Shown here in pieces: positions 1 to 8,420 of a stretch of 24,064 nt of DNA (position 1 is the first letter of the stretch; each line of letters opens with the position of its first letter). This DNA is from Thermoflexus sp042408365. Its GTDB lineage: Bacteria > Chloroflexota > Anaerolineae > Thermoflexales > Thermoflexaceae. The translations under genes were made by a program, and so were the position numbers. Location of the stretch: positions 1-24,064 of the forward strand of contig NZ_JBHOQJ010000260.1 of the NCBI RefSeq assembly GCF_042408365.1. Direction: 5' to 3'. The notes beneath the pieces were generated by a model that made no database searches, had not been told where the DNA came from, and was given only the letters and a program-made list of their open reading frames with translations.

Positions 1-58
1 CGGGCGCCAAAGGCGCCCGGCTCGCCCCCCACATTTTATCCCCCTCCCCACGGGGGAG
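1..58 (-). repeat. Truncated copy of intergenic palindrome family 1
   Basis: Two hairpins are visible. Bases 1-8 (CGGGCGCC) pair with 12-19 around an AAA loop, and 44-49 (CTCCCC) pair with 53-58 (GGGGAG). Read on the minus strand, the order is CCGTGGGGAGGGGGAT, an A/T-rich linker, GTGGGG, then a GCGAGCCGGGCGCC hairpin. The same order occurs at 14757-14820. The window edge cuts the second hairpin, whose outer arm should lie to the left of base 1. The element is downstream of guaA on the minus strand, so it may also end that transcript, but there is no clear U-tract. Confidence 0.6.
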
Positions 59-120
59 CCGGGAAGCGTTCGTGTGGTGCTTCGGCGAATCTGGAAACAG
101 TGGGAACGGTCTGTGACCCT

Positions 121-1671
121 TCACTCCCATTCGATGGTCGCCGGGGGCTTGTGGGTGATGTCGTAAAGCACCCGGTTCACCCCGGGGACCTCGTTCACAA
201 TCCGGGTGGCGATGCGGTCGAGGACCTCGTGGGGGAGCGGGGCCCAGGCGGCGGTCATAAAATCCTCGGTGGTCACCGCCCGCACGGCCACCACTTCCTC
301 GTAGGTGCGGGCGTCCCCCATCACCCCCACGCTGCGCACCGGCAGCAGCACGGCGAAGGCCTGGGCGACCCGGTCGGCCCATCCGGAGCGGGCCAATTCC
401 TCCTGCACGATCGCATCCGCCGACCGCAGCCGCTCCAGTCGTTCCCACGTGACCTCACCGACGCATCGTACTGCCAGCCCTGGGCCGGGGAAGGGTTGCC
501 GCTGAAGCAGCTCGCGAGGGATCCCCAGATAAGCTCCCAACGCCCGCACCTCATCTTTGAACAGATACCGCAGCGGCTCGATCAGCTCGAAGGAGAGATC
601 CGGCGGCAGCCCCCCCACGTTGTGATGGGTCTTGATGCGGGCGGCGGCCCGCCGCTCGGGCCCCCGGCTCTCGATGACATCCGGGTAAAGGGTCCCCTGG
701 GCGAGGAAGCGGAAGGGACCCAGCCGGCGGGCGTGCTCCGCGAAGACGGCGATGAACGTGTGGCCGATCCGCACTCGTTTCTCCTCCGGGTCGGTGACCC
801 CGCGCAACGCTTCCAGAAAGGCCTCCGCGGCGTTCACCGCCACCACCGGCAGCCCCAGCCCCCGCAGGGCGCGGACCACCGCGTCCGCCTCCCCACGGCG
901 CAGGAGCCCGGTGTCCACGAGGAGGCAGCGAAGCCGATCCCCGACGGCGCGATGGACCAGCACGGCGGTCACGGTGGAGTCCACCCCGCCGGAGACCGCG
1001 CAAAGCACCCGTTCCTCCCCCACCCGCTCCCGGATCCGAGCGACCTGCTCCTCGGCGATCGCCCCAGGGGTCCACGTGGGCCGGCAACCGCAGAGGTCCA
1101 CCGCGAACCGGCGGAGAAGCTCCCGGCCCAGGGGCGTGTGAGCGACCTCGGGGTGAAATTGCACGCCGTAGAGGCGCCGCTGGGGGTCGCCGATCGCGGC
1201 GAGGGGGGCATTGGGGGAGCGGGCCATGGGGTGGAAGCCGGGAGGAAGGCCTTCCACCCGATCCCCATGGGACATCCAGACTGTCATCGGGGAGGGGAGG
1301 CCCTGCCAGAGGGGGTCCTCCGGCGTGAGGATCTCGATCTCCGCCCGCCCGTATTCCCGGGCGGGAGCAGGGGCGACCCGACCGCCCAGGGCGTGGGCCA
1401 GCAGCTGCATCCCGTAGCAGATCCCCAGCACCGGCCGCCCGCTCTCCAGAACGTAAGCCGGAAGGGAAGGGGCCCCGGCCTCATAGACGCTGGCGGGCCC
1501 GCCGGAGAGGACGAAGCCCTTCGGCCGGAGCGCTTGCACCTCCGCCGGATCCGCGTCCCAGGGGAACAGCTCCGCGTAGACCCCGATCTCGCGGATGCGG
1601 CGGACGATCAGCTGCGCGTACTGGGAGCCGAAATCCAGAACGACGATTGTATCGTGCTGCGGGTGGGACAT
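121..1671 (-). CDS. guaA: GMP synthase (glutamine-hydrolysing)
   Basis: GuaA aminates XMP to GMP using glutamine and ATP, the last step of guanine nucleotide synthesis in the cytoplasm. The 516-residue product has the class I glutamine amidotransferase domain first, with nucleophile Cys85 in GICYG and His173/Glu175 in QFHPE. The ATP pyrophosphatase domain follows, with the P-loop SGGVDST at 227-233. It ends in the family-typical PPATIEWE. Length is close to that of other GuaA proteins. The frame stays open upstream to about 2112, but the ATG at 1671 follows AAGGAG and begins exactly at the conserved VVLDFGSQYAQLI segment, so I chose it. The start is 26 bases after the kbl stop, so the two are probably co-transcribed. 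Glycine made by Tdh/Kbl can feed purine synthesis, a plausible but unproven reason for the linkage. Confidence 0.97.
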   Translation of the reverse strand: MSHPQHDTIVVLDFGSQYAQLIVRRIREIGVYAELFPWDADPAEVQALRPKGFVLSGGPASVYEAGAPSLPAYVLESGRPVLGICYGMQLLAHALGGRVAPAPAREYGRAEIEILTPEDPLWQGLPSPMTVWMSHGDRVEGLPPGFHPMARSPNAPLAAIGDPQRRLYGVQFHPEVAHTPLGRELLRRFAVDLCGCRPTWTPGAIAEEQVARIRERVGEERVLCAVSGGVDSTVTAVLVHRAVGDRLRCLLVDTGLLRRGEADAVVRALRGLGLPVVAVNAAEAFLEALRGVTDPEEKRVRIGHTFIAVFAEHARRLGPFRFLAQGTLYPDVIESRGPERRAAARIKTHHNVGGLPPDLSFELIEPLRYLFKDEVRALGAYLGIPRELLQRQPFPGPGLAVRCVGEVTWERLERLRSADAIVQEELARSGWADRVAQAFAVLLPVRSVGVMGDARTYEEVVAVRAVTTEDFMTAAWAPLPHEVLDRIATRIVNEVPGVNRVLYDITHKPPATIEWE

Positions 1672-1697
1672 CGGGTCTCCTTGAGCACACGTCAGGC

Positions 1698-2903
1698 TCA
1701 GCCGCGGATCACGCCGAGCTCTCGTCCGACTTTGGCGAAGGCCTCCAGCCCGCGATCCAGGTCCTCCCGGCTGTGGGCGGCGGAGATCATCACCCGGATG
1801 CGGGCCTTGCCCCGCGGCACGGTGGGATAGCCGATGGCCTGGGCGAACACCCCCTCCTCGAAAAGGCGGCGGCTGAAGGCCTGGGCGAGAGGGGCCTCCC
1901 CGAGCATCACGGGGGTGATGGGGGTCACGCTCTGGCCCAGGTCGAAGCCCAGGCGGCGCATCTCCTCCTTGAAATAGCGGGTGTTCTCCCACAGTTTGTC
2001 TACCAGCTCGGTGGATTCCTCCAGGATCTCCACGGCGGCGATGCATGCGGCCGTGTCGGCGGCGGTCATGGCGCTGGAGAACAGGAAGGGGCGCCCTCGT
2101 TGGCGCAGCCACTCCACGATCTCCCGACGCCCGGCCACGTAACCGCCCACCACCCCGAAGGCCTTGGACAGCGTCCCCACCTCGATGTCCACCCGGCCGT
2201 GGAGCCCGAAGTGGTCCACAATGCCCCGTCCGCCCCGCCCCAGCACCCCCTCGCCGTGGGCGTCGTCCACCATCAGCATCAGGTTATAGCGCTCCGCGAT
2301 CTCCACGATCTCCGGCAGGGGGGCGATGTCGCCGTCCATGGAGAAGACGCCGTCGGTGACGATCAGGCCCCGCCGGAAGGTCCCCAGGCTCTCTTTGATT
2401 TTCGCCTCCAGGTCGTTGGGGTCGTTGTGCGCATAGCGGATGATGCGAGCCCGGGAGAGGCGACAGCCGTCGATGATGCTGGCGTGGTTGAGCTCGTCTG
2501 AGAAGATCGCATCGCCTTCGCCCACCAGGGCGGGGATCGTCGCCAGGTTCGCGTTGAAGCCCGACTGGAAGGAGATGGCGGCTTCGACGCCCTTGAAGCG
2601 GGCCAGCTTCTCCTCCAAGATGAGGTGGAGGTCTAAGGTGCCGGCGATGGTGCGCACGGCGGCAGGCCCGACGCCGTATTTCTCGATCGCCTGATGGGCG
2701 GCCTCCCGCATGCGGGGGTGGTTGGCCAGCCCCAGATAGTTGTTGGAGCAGAAGTTCAGCACACGCCGCCCGTCCACAATGAGCCACGGCCCCTGGGCCG
2801 ACTGGATGGTGCGAATGTGGATGTAAAGGCCCTGTTCCTGCAGGGCCTGCAGCTCCTCTTGGATCCAACCCAGTTTATTCCTGATGGTCGGTTCAACGGT
2901 CAT
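1698..2903 (-). CDS. kbl: Glycine C-acetyltransferase (2-amino-3-ketobutyrate CoA ligase)
   Basis: A PLP-dependent enzyme of the alpha-oxoamine synthase family (fold type I). It cleaves 2-amino-3-ketobutyrate with CoA to glycine and acetyl-CoA, the second step of threonine breakdown. The 401-residue protein shows the N-terminal FCSNNYLGLANHP motif, the glycine-rich YGVGPAAVRTIAGT segment (residues 76-89), VDDAHGEG (212-219) and the PLP-binding lysine Lys247 in TLSKAFG. Length matches Kbl (about 400). The ATG follows GGAGGACC at good spacing. It lies 21 bases downstream of tdh, whose unstable product it uses; this adjacency separates it from related BioF or HemA enzymes, which share the same fold and motifs. 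Confidence 0.95.
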   Translation of the reverse strand: MTVEPTIRNKLGWIQEELQALQEQGLYIHIRTIQSAQGPWLIVDGRRVLNFCSNNYLGLANHPRMREAAHQAIEKYGVGPAAVRTIAGTLDLHLILEEKLARFKGVEAAISFQSGFNANLATIPALVGEGDAIFSDELNHASIIDGCRLSRARIIRYAHNDPNDLEAKIKESLGTFRRGLIVTDGVFSMDGDIAPLPEIVEIAERYNLMLMVDDAHGEGVLGRGGRGIVDHFGLHGRVDIEVGTLSKAFGVVGGYVAGRREIVEWLRQRGRPFLFSSAMTAADTAACIAAVEILEESTELVDKLWENTRYFKEEMRRLGFDLGQSVTPITPVMLGEAPLAQAFSRRLFEEGVFAQAIGYPTVPRGKARIRVMISAAHSREDLDRGLEAFAKVGRELGVIRG

Positions 2904-2924
2904 CGGAGGTCCTCCTCAACACAG

Positions 2925-3962
2925 TTATGGGATCAGCATCACCTTCCCGCTCTGGCCGCTGGCCATCGTCGCGAAGGCCTGGTCGAACTCCTCCAGCCGG
3001 AAGCGATGGGTCACCACCGGCCGCAGGTCCACGACCCCGGCGTTCAGCAGGCCCCGGATCTCATACCACGTCTCCCACAGGCGCCGCCCGACGATGCCGT
3101 GGACCGTGATCCCCTTGAAGATCACCAAGTTCGCCAGATCGAACTCGATGGGGCCGGGGGGGAGCCCAAGCAGGGCGGCTTGCCCTCCGGGCTTGAGGGC
3201 CATGAACCCCTCCCGGATGGCTGAAGGGGCACCGGACATCTCCAGCAGCACGTCCACCTCGCCGCCCGCCAGATCTCGGACGGCTTCCACAACGTTCACC
3301 TCGTTGGGGTTGAGGACATGGTCGGCGCCCATCTGTCGGGCCAGCTCCAGGCGATAGGGGCTGATGTCGGTGGCGATGATCATGCGGGCGCCGATCGCCC
3401 GGGCCACCGCGATGGTCATCAGGCCCACGGGGCCGCAGCCGGTCACCAGCACCTTGCGCGCCCGTAGGTCCACGGCGAAGGCGGTGTGGACGGCGTTGCC
3501 GAAGTTCTCCAGGAGGACAGCCACTTCGAGGGGGAGATCCGGGGGGTTCGTCCAGGCGTTTTCCGCGGGGATGACGATGAATTCGGCGAAAGCGCCGTCG
3601 CGGTCCACGCCCAGGATCTGGGTGTTCCGGCAGAGGTGACCTTTCCCCGTGCGGCACATATCACAACGGCCGCACACCACGTGGCTTTCGGCGGAGATGA
3701 AATCCCCAACCCGAACCCCTTCAACTTCGGGGCCTAGCTCCACAACCTCCCCGCAGAACTCGTGGCCAACGATCAGGGGTGGGCGGATCCGCCCTTGAGC
3801 CCATGGGTCCCAGCGGTAGATGTGGAGATCCGTCCCACAGATGGAGGCCGCTTTTACCCGAACCAAGATCTCCCTGGGGCCAGGGGTGGGAATCGAACGG
3901 CGGGCCAGCGTGAGGCCCGGTGCCGCTGCCGCTTTGACCACGGCCCGCATCGTCTCAGTCAT
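2925..3962 (-). CDS. tdh: L-threonine 3-dehydrogenase
   Basis: A zinc-dependent medium-chain dehydrogenase that oxidises L-threonine to 2-amino-3-ketobutyrate with NAD+. The 345-residue product shows the catalytic zinc ligands Cys42 and His67-Glu68 (GHEF), the structural zinc set Cys97, Cys100, Cys103 and Cys111, and the nucleotide-binding GCGPVG at 175-180 with Asp199 at the end of the second strand, consistent with NAD preference. CGTDLHIYRWDPWAQ is typical of Tdh. The frame is open to 4046, but the ATG at 3962 follows GGAGG by 8 bases and gives the family's usual length. Immediately downstream is kbl, the standard partner. An AT-rich CATAAT on the minus strand (4026-4031) could be a -10 box, but no -35 is evident. 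Other sorbitol- or butanediol-type dehydrogenases share the fold. Confidence 0.94.
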   Translation of the reverse strand: MTETMRAVVKAAAAPGLTLARRSIPTPGPREILVRVKAASICGTDLHIYRWDPWAQGRIRPPLIVGHEFCGEVVELGPEVEGVRVGDFISAESHVVCGRCDMCRTGKGHLCRNTQILGVDRDGAFAEFIVIPAENAWTNPPDLPLEVAVLLENFGNAVHTAFAVDLRARKVLVTGCGPVGLMTIAVARAIGARMIIATDISPYRLELARQMGADHVLNPNEVNVVEAVRDLAGGEVDVLLEMSGAPSAIREGFMALKPGGQAALLGLPPGPIEFDLANLVIFKGITVHGIVGRRLWETWYEIRGLLNAGVVDLRPVVTHRFRLEEFDQAFATMASGQSGKVMLIP

Positions 3963-4068
3963 CCCCTTTGCCTCCGATTCGGAGTCAGGGCCGGCTCCCA
4001 TGCGCGGGAGGCTGACCCCCTTAATATTATGGCCCTGACGCTCCAAGAGGATGCTTCCCCGCCATCAC

Positions 4069-4100
4069 CGTGTGGGGGCACCTGATGATGCCCCCACACG
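4069..4100 (-). terminator. Hairpin between metE and tdh, possible terminator
   Basis: A perfect 12-base inverted repeat: CGTGTGGGGGCA at 4069-4080 pairs with TGCCCCCACACG at 4089-4100 around an 8-base loop. It begins 17 bases past the metE stop in the direction of transcription. No U-tract follows on either strand, so it may be a Rho-assisted or processing hairpin rather than a classical intrinsic terminator. Confidence 0.6.
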
Positions 4101-4116
4101 ATTGATCGCTAGTCGC

Positions 4117-6342
4117 TTAGGAGGCGGGCACGGCGGCCCCGTGGCGCTCGCGAAGGCGCCGGGCGGCGGCCACCATGTTTCGAAGCGAGGGGATGACTTC
4201 CTCCCAGCGCCGGGTTTTCAACCCGCAATCCGGGTTCACCCAGATGTTTTCTGGGGGGATCACCCGGATGGCCCGCTCCAGGATCGCCTCCATCAGCTCG
4301 ATGGAGGGGATCGCAGGGGAGTGGACGTCGTAGACCCCTGGGCCGATCTGGCGCGCATAGCGGTGGCGCTCGAAGGCTTGGATCACCTCACCCCGGCTCC
4401 GCGTCGCTTCGATGCTGATCACATCGGCGTCCAGGGCGTCGATGTATTCGATGATCTCATTGAACTCCGAATAGCACATATGGGTGTGGATCTGGGTCTC
4501 CGGCCGGGCCCGAGAGGCCAAGCGGAAGGCCTTCACGGCCCAGTCGAAGTATTCCGGCCATCGCCGTCGCTTTAAGGGCGCCCGTTCCCGGAAGGCCGGT
4601 TCGTCGATCTGAATCACCCGGATCCCGGCGGCCTCCAGATCCCGCACCTCGTCCTGGATCGCCAGGGCGATTTGGAAGGCCACCTCATGCACCGGGATAT
4701 CTTCCCGGACGAAGCTCCAGGCCAGCATGGTCACCGGGCCGGTGAGCATCCCCTTCACCGGTTTTGCCGTCAAGGATTGGGCGTAGGTGATCTCCGCCAG
4801 GGTCATCGGCTGCGGGCGGCGGACATCCCCATACAGGATGGGCGGCCGATACACGCGGGTGCCGTAGGAGAGGATCCAGCCGTGCTGGGTGATGGCGAAG
4901 CCCTCGAGGCGCTCCGCGAAAAACTCCACCATGTCCGAGCGTTCGAACTCCCCATGGACCAGAACGTCCAACCCCAGCTCCTCTTGGACCTGGATCACAT
5001 ATCGGATCCGTTCCTGGATCAGCGCCTTGTATTCGGCCTCCGGAAGCTTGCCGGCGCGGTAGGCGGTGCGCGCCCGACGCAGGTCCTCCGTCTGGGGGAA
5101 GCTGCCGATGGTGGTGGTGGGGAAGGGAGGAAGCCGGAGCCGCTCCTTTTGGAGGCGGGACCGCTCCGCATAGGGGAGGGCGCGGGAAAAGTCGGCGGGC
5201 TCGAGGCGGCGCACCCGTTCCCGGACCTCCGGGCGGTGCCAGTGGTCGATGGGGTGCGCATATGCGTTCCAGCGACGCACCTCCTCCGTTTCCCCATCCG
5301 TCAACAGAGTCTTCAGAAGGCGCAGCTCCACCAGGCGCTCGGTGGCGAAGGCGATCCGCTCCTGGAGGGCCGGATCCAGCCGGGTTTCCACCTCCACGGT
5401 CACCGGGAGGTGGTAGAGGGGCCCTGCGTTCGAGAGCCAAACCTCCGCTTGGGTCCAGCGGCGGAGCGCCTCAACCTGTTGGGCCGCCTTTCGGAGATCG
5501 GTCTTCCAGATGTTGCGGCCATCCACGACCCCGGCGACCAGGATCTTGTCCGCTGGGAAGCCGGCCCGCTGGAGCGTCTCCAAGTTCTCCGCCCCGTGGA
5601 CGAGATCCAGCCCGATGCCGCGCACCGGCAGATCGTAGAGCGTCTCCAGGAAGTCCACGCTGTCGTAGTAAGTGAACACCATAAGGTCGGCCGCTCGACC
5701 GAGCGCCTCATAGGCCTCGCGGATGAGCGCGACGTGCTCCGGGGGCACATCCAGCGCCCAGGCCGGCTCGTCCACGTGGATCATCGATGCGCCCGCGGCT
5801 TTCAGGGATCGGAACAACTCCGCATAGGCGGGGATCAACGCCCGGAGCAGCGTTCCGAAGGCCTCGGGCGGATATCCCTTGCTCAGCCGGAGGAAGGTAT
5901 AAGGGCCGATCACATAGGGGAAGCCGTTCGGGGATTTCCGGAAGGCCTCGAGGGGCTTGTTCCAGGCGACCCGGAAGGCGGGGGGCTGTCCGTCCGCGAA
6001 GGGGATCTCCGGAACCAGATAATGATAGTTGGTGTTGAACCATTTGGTGAGCTCCAGAGCCCGCTCGCCCCGGGCCAGGGCGAAATAATCCTCCAGACGC
6101 CCGCCGTTCGGATACAGGCCCAGGATGAGGGCGGTGTCCAGCATCGGATCGTAGAGGGACAGCTCGCCGACAGGGAAACGATCCACAAAACGCTGATAAG
6201 TCTGGAGGCGCTCGGCCTCCAGGGCGTCCAGGCCAGCGGTCAGCTCCGCCTCAGGGATCTTCCCCTGCCAGTAGCCCTCGATGAGGGATTTGTATTCCCG
6301 TTTGCGCCCCAGACGTGGATAACCATAGGCATAGGTCTGCAT
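4117..6342 (-). CDS. metE: Cobalamin-independent methionine synthase
   Basis: MetE transfers the methyl group of 5-methyltetrahydropteroyltri-L-glutamate to homocysteine without B12. The 741-residue protein (E. coli 753) has both barrels: the N-terminal half beginning YAYGYPRLGRKREYK, then the catalytic half from PTTTIGSFPQT. The zinc ligands are readable as His621 and Cys623 (THMCYSEF), Glu645 and Cys706 (PDCGLKTR). The spacing of 83 residues between the two cysteines equals that of E. coli Cys643 and Cys726. QIDEPAFRERAP is the conserved substrate segment. The ATG follows GGAGG by 5 bases. It starts 99 bases after the molybdopterin protein gene, possibly sharing its transcript. That gap is too short for an obvious SAM or cobalamin riboswitch, and I see none. 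Confidence 0.97.
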   Translation of the reverse strand: MQTYAYGYPRLGRKREYKSLIEGYWQGKIPEAELTAGLDALEAERLQTYQRFVDRFPVGELSLYDPMLDTALILGLYPNGGRLEDYFALARGERALELTKWFNTNYHYLVPEIPFADGQPPAFRVAWNKPLEAFRKSPNGFPYVIGPYTFLRLSKGYPPEAFGTLLRALIPAYAELFRSLKAAGASMIHVDEPAWALDVPPEHVALIREAYEALGRAADLMVFTYYDSVDFLETLYDLPVRGIGLDLVHGAENLETLQRAGFPADKILVAGVVDGRNIWKTDLRKAAQQVEALRRWTQAEVWLSNAGPLYHLPVTVEVETRLDPALQERIAFATERLVELRLLKTLLTDGETEEVRRWNAYAHPIDHWHRPEVRERVRRLEPADFSRALPYAERSRLQKERLRLPPFPTTTIGSFPQTEDLRRARTAYRAGKLPEAEYKALIQERIRYVIQVQEELGLDVLVHGEFERSDMVEFFAERLEGFAITQHGWILSYGTRVYRPPILYGDVRRPQPMTLAEITYAQSLTAKPVKGMLTGPVTMLAWSFVREDIPVHEVAFQIALAIQDEVRDLEAAGIRVIQIDEPAFRERAPLKRRRWPEYFDWAVKAFRLASRARPETQIHTHMCYSEFNEIIEYIDALDADVISIEATRSRGEVIQAFERHRYARQIGPGVYDVHSPAIPSIELMEAILERAIRVIPPENIWVNPDCGLKTRRWEEVIPSLRNMVAAARRLRERHGAAVPAS

Positions 6343-6441
6343 CGATCCCTCCTGAGGAGAAAATCAAGGGTGGAATGCCGGCCTGTTTTGCGCGCTTAGG
6401 AAGGCGCCTGAGCGCCCGTTGATGCGCGGGAAGGGAGCTCC

Positions 6442-7035
6442 CTACTCTCGATATCGCTCCTCCCGCCAGGGATCCCCGCGCATATGATAGCCCGCCTGCT
6501 CCCAGAAGCCGGGCCGATCCTCCGCCATAAACTCCAGCCCCCGGAGCCACTTCGCGCTCTTCCAGAAATACAGGCGGGGGACGATCAGGCGGAGCGGGTA
6601 GCCGTGCTCCGGGGTCAACGGCTCTCCATTGTAATGGGTGGCCAGCAGGGCGTCTTCCATGTATTCCATCGGGATGTTGGTGGTAAAGCCGTATTCGCAG
6701 TGGGCCATCACGTATCGGGCCTCCGGCTTCACCCGGACGAACTGCAACAGGTCCTTGAAGGCCACCCCGGTCCACGAGGTGTCCAGCTTGCTCCATCCGG
6801 TGACGCAGTGGACATCGATGGTGATCGTGGTGCGGGGCAACTGCTGGAACTCCTCCCAGGTCCAGCGTCGTTCCTCCTCCACCAGCCCGAAGACTCGGAA
6901 ATCCCACGTCGCCGGGTCGAACCGGGGGATCGGCCCGTAGTGCAGCACCGGGAACTTCTCCGTCAGGACCTGCCCGGGCGGCAGGCGTCGGGCGAACCGG
7001 GCAGCCTCTTCATGGGCTTTACGCTCAAACCGCAT
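6442..7035 (-). CDS. Sulfite-oxidase-like molybdopterin oxidoreductase
   Basis: A 197-residue protein of the oxidoreductase molybdopterin-binding domain family (PF00174 type). It carries the likely molybdenum-ligating Cys77 in DVHCVTGWSK, followed by WTGVAFKDLL, HCEYGFTTNIP and the GYPLRLIVPRLYFWKSAKWL segment characteristic of the fold. The family includes sulfite oxidase, nitrate reductase and the MsrP methionine-sulfoxide reductase catalytic subunit. There is no Tat or Sec signal, no membrane segment and no dimerisation domain, so it is probably a soluble cytoplasmic member, and no MsrQ-like haem membrane partner is adjacent. Substrate is unknown. The ATG follows GAGGAGG at 5-base spacing. 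Being upstream of metE, a role in sulfur or methionine repair chemistry is possible, but that is inference only. Confidence 0.88.
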   Translation of the reverse strand: MRFERKAHEEAARFARRLPPGQVLTEKFPVLHYGPIPRFDPATWDFRVFGLVEEERRWTWEEFQQLPRTTITIDVHCVTGWSKLDTSWTGVAFKDLLQFVRVKPEARYVMAHCEYGFTTNIPMEYMEDALLATHYNGEPLTPEHGYPLRLIVPRLYFWKSAKWLRGLEFMAEDRPGFWEQAGYHMRGDPWREERYRE

Positions 7036-7495
7036 GGTTTCCTCCTCTGAGTGCGCTTTTGAAACCGTGTGTTTTCGAAAATGGTGGATCAGACGCTGCT
7101 GCGAGAGGACGCTGTGGGCTGCCGAAGACGGCCCGCACCGCCCTCCGAAAAGCCCTCCGAACGCGATGGTGGATGGGCACTCCGCAGGGTTCGAGGGGGC
7201 AGGGCCCTATCCCCTTTCCCTGCTCCTCCGCGAGAAAGCCGCTGATCCCTACGGATGGAGATGACTTCCCGATCGAGCATAAACGCGAACAATCGCCACG
7301 GGTAGGAACCCTTGCTGGCTTTCCGAACGAACGCAGGCCAGCGGATAATGAGAGCAGCTTCGCTGCCCGGACCCACATCGCTGATCCGCTCGAGACTGGA
7401 GCGGGCCGGAAGGGGGGGCGCTGGCCTCTGGGGTCTCTTTACAGGGCTTTCCCTCCAGCTCGCCCAATCCCGATTGGGAGAGAGGAGCCCCATTA
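7036..7495. other. 460-base divergent intergenic region, no convincing gene
   Basis: This separates the minus-strand molybdopterin gene from the plus-strand DUF92 gene and should hold promoters for both. Visible items: a perfect 10-base palindrome TTTTCGAAAA at 7072-7081, 37 bases before the minus-strand start; a stretch around 7108-7140 (GACGGCCCGCACCGCCC) that resembles the minus-strand copy of the family 1 repeat box; CCCTATCCCCTTT near 7205, also found in the family 1 copy at 23102; and GCTGGC/GCCAGC and GCAGC-TTC-GCTGC inverted repeats around 7312-7360. Open frames cross it on both strands but show no recognisable domain and lack good start sites. Confidence 0.5.
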
Positions 7496-8323
7496 TTGGA
7501 GATTCTACACGGAATCTCGCGCGGGATCGAGAATATGGCACCAGGGCGTTTCATTCTGGGGCTGGCGCTCAGCGCGCTGATCGGCGGCCTCGCCTTCCGG
7601 CTGGGGGCGCTCACCCGGGACGGATGGCTGGGGGCCGTGCTGGTGGGCACAGCGGTCTTCGGTTTTGGAGGATGGCCATGGGCCTTCCTGCTGATCGCAT
7701 TCTTCGTCTCCGCCTCCGCTTTCACCCATTATGGATCCAATCGGAAGGCGGCGACAGTTCAAGAGTTCGCGAAGGGCGGGCCGCGGGATCTGGGCCAGGC
7801 CTTGGCGAACGGAGGGATCGGCGCGGGGTTGGCCATCCTCTGGGGGCTCTTCCCCCATCCAGCGCTCTGGTGGATGTTCGCGGGGAGCATGGCAGCGGTC
7901 ACCGCGGATACGTGGGCGACGGAGATCGGGTTGCTCAGCCGACATCCCCCTCGACGGATCCTGGATGGAAAGATCGTTCCTCCGGGGACCTCCGGGGCGA
8001 TCACGCTTGAGGGAACCATCGCCGCCGGATTGGGCGCGCTGGGGATCGGGATCCTGGCGGTTGGGCTGAGCCCGGTGGATGGCTCGCTGGGGATGGCCCT
8101 GCGGGTGGGGTTGGCCGGATGGCTCGGGGCGCTGCTGGACAGCTTCCTCGGGGCGACGGTTCAGCGGATCTACTGGTGCGACCGATGCGGCAAGGAAACG
8201 GAGCGCCCGATCCATCGCTGTGGCCAGCCGGCCCGGCCGCTGCGGGGGTGGAGGTGGCTGAACAACGATGGGGTCAACGCCCTGGCGGCCCTTGCGGGGG
8301 CCCTCGGCATGCTCATCCTGTAA
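7496..8323 (+). CDS. DUF92 family membrane protein
   Basis: An integral membrane protein of the DUF92 family. Plant member VTE6 is a phytyl-phosphate kinase; bacterial members are mostly uncharacterised, so a role in isoprenoid-phosphate or lipid chemistry is only a family-based guess. The signature TADTWATEIGLLS lies at 136-148, followed by GAITLEGTIAAGLGA, GALLDSFLGATVQ, a Cys-rich loop CDRCG...HRCG (198-213) and NNDGVN near the C-terminus. About six hydrophobic segments are visible. I chose the TTG at 7496 because GAGAGGAG lies 8 bases upstream; an ATG at 7535 would shorten it by 13 residues but has only a weak ribosome site. The stop is followed by a small AGCTTC/GAAGCT hairpin (8323-8338). 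Confidence 0.85.
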   Translation: MEILHGISRGIENMAPGRFILGLALSALIGGLAFRLGALTRDGWLGAVLVGTAVFGFGGWPWAFLLIAFFVSASAFTHYGSNRKAATVQEFAKGGPRDLGQALANGGIGAGLAILWGLFPHPALWWMFAGSMAAVTADTWATEIGLLSRHPPRRILDGKIVPPGTSGAITLEGTIAAGLGALGIGILAVGLSPVDGSLGMALRVGLAGWLGALLDSFLGATVQRIYWCDRCGKETERPIHRCGQPARPLRGWRWLNNDGVNALAALAGALGMLIL

Positions 8324-8420
8324 GCTTCTTGGGAAGCTGGGGGCCAGGCCGATCATCAAAGGCCGCTTGCGAGTGCTTCTTCCAGATTCGATTCTTGGTT
8401 TTGGTCGCTTGGGAAGTTGA

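Noticed and set aside
100..1830. Long plus-strand open frame opposite guaA (576 codons)
   Set aside because: It is antisense to guaA, whose catalytic motifs are complete. The translation is Pro/Gly/His-rich without domains, as expected from the opposite strand of a GC-rich gene.
1672..2112. N-terminal extension of the guaA frame into kbl
   Set aside because: The extra 147 residues are Arg/Pro/Gly-rich, overlap kbl in another frame and precede the normal GuaA start with its ribosome site.
4672..6399. Plus-strand open frame of 575 codons opposite metE
   Set aside because: Antisense shadow of metE, with no start signal or recognisable motif.
6395..6425. Small GGCGC-CTGA-GCGCC hairpin before metE as a riboswitch
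   Set aside because: A 5-base stem in a 99-base gap is too small for a SAM or cobalamin riboswitch, and no conserved core is seen.
7180..7200. GGGTTCGAGG resembling a tRNA T-loop
   Set aside because: No cloverleaf can be drawn with upstream sequence, and no CCA-adjacent acceptor stem is present.
7059..7580. Open frame of 173 codons before the DUF92 gene
   Set aside because: No ribosome site, no domain, Arg/Pro-rich composition, and it overlaps the start of the DUF92 gene in another frame. A decayed gene cannot be fully excluded.
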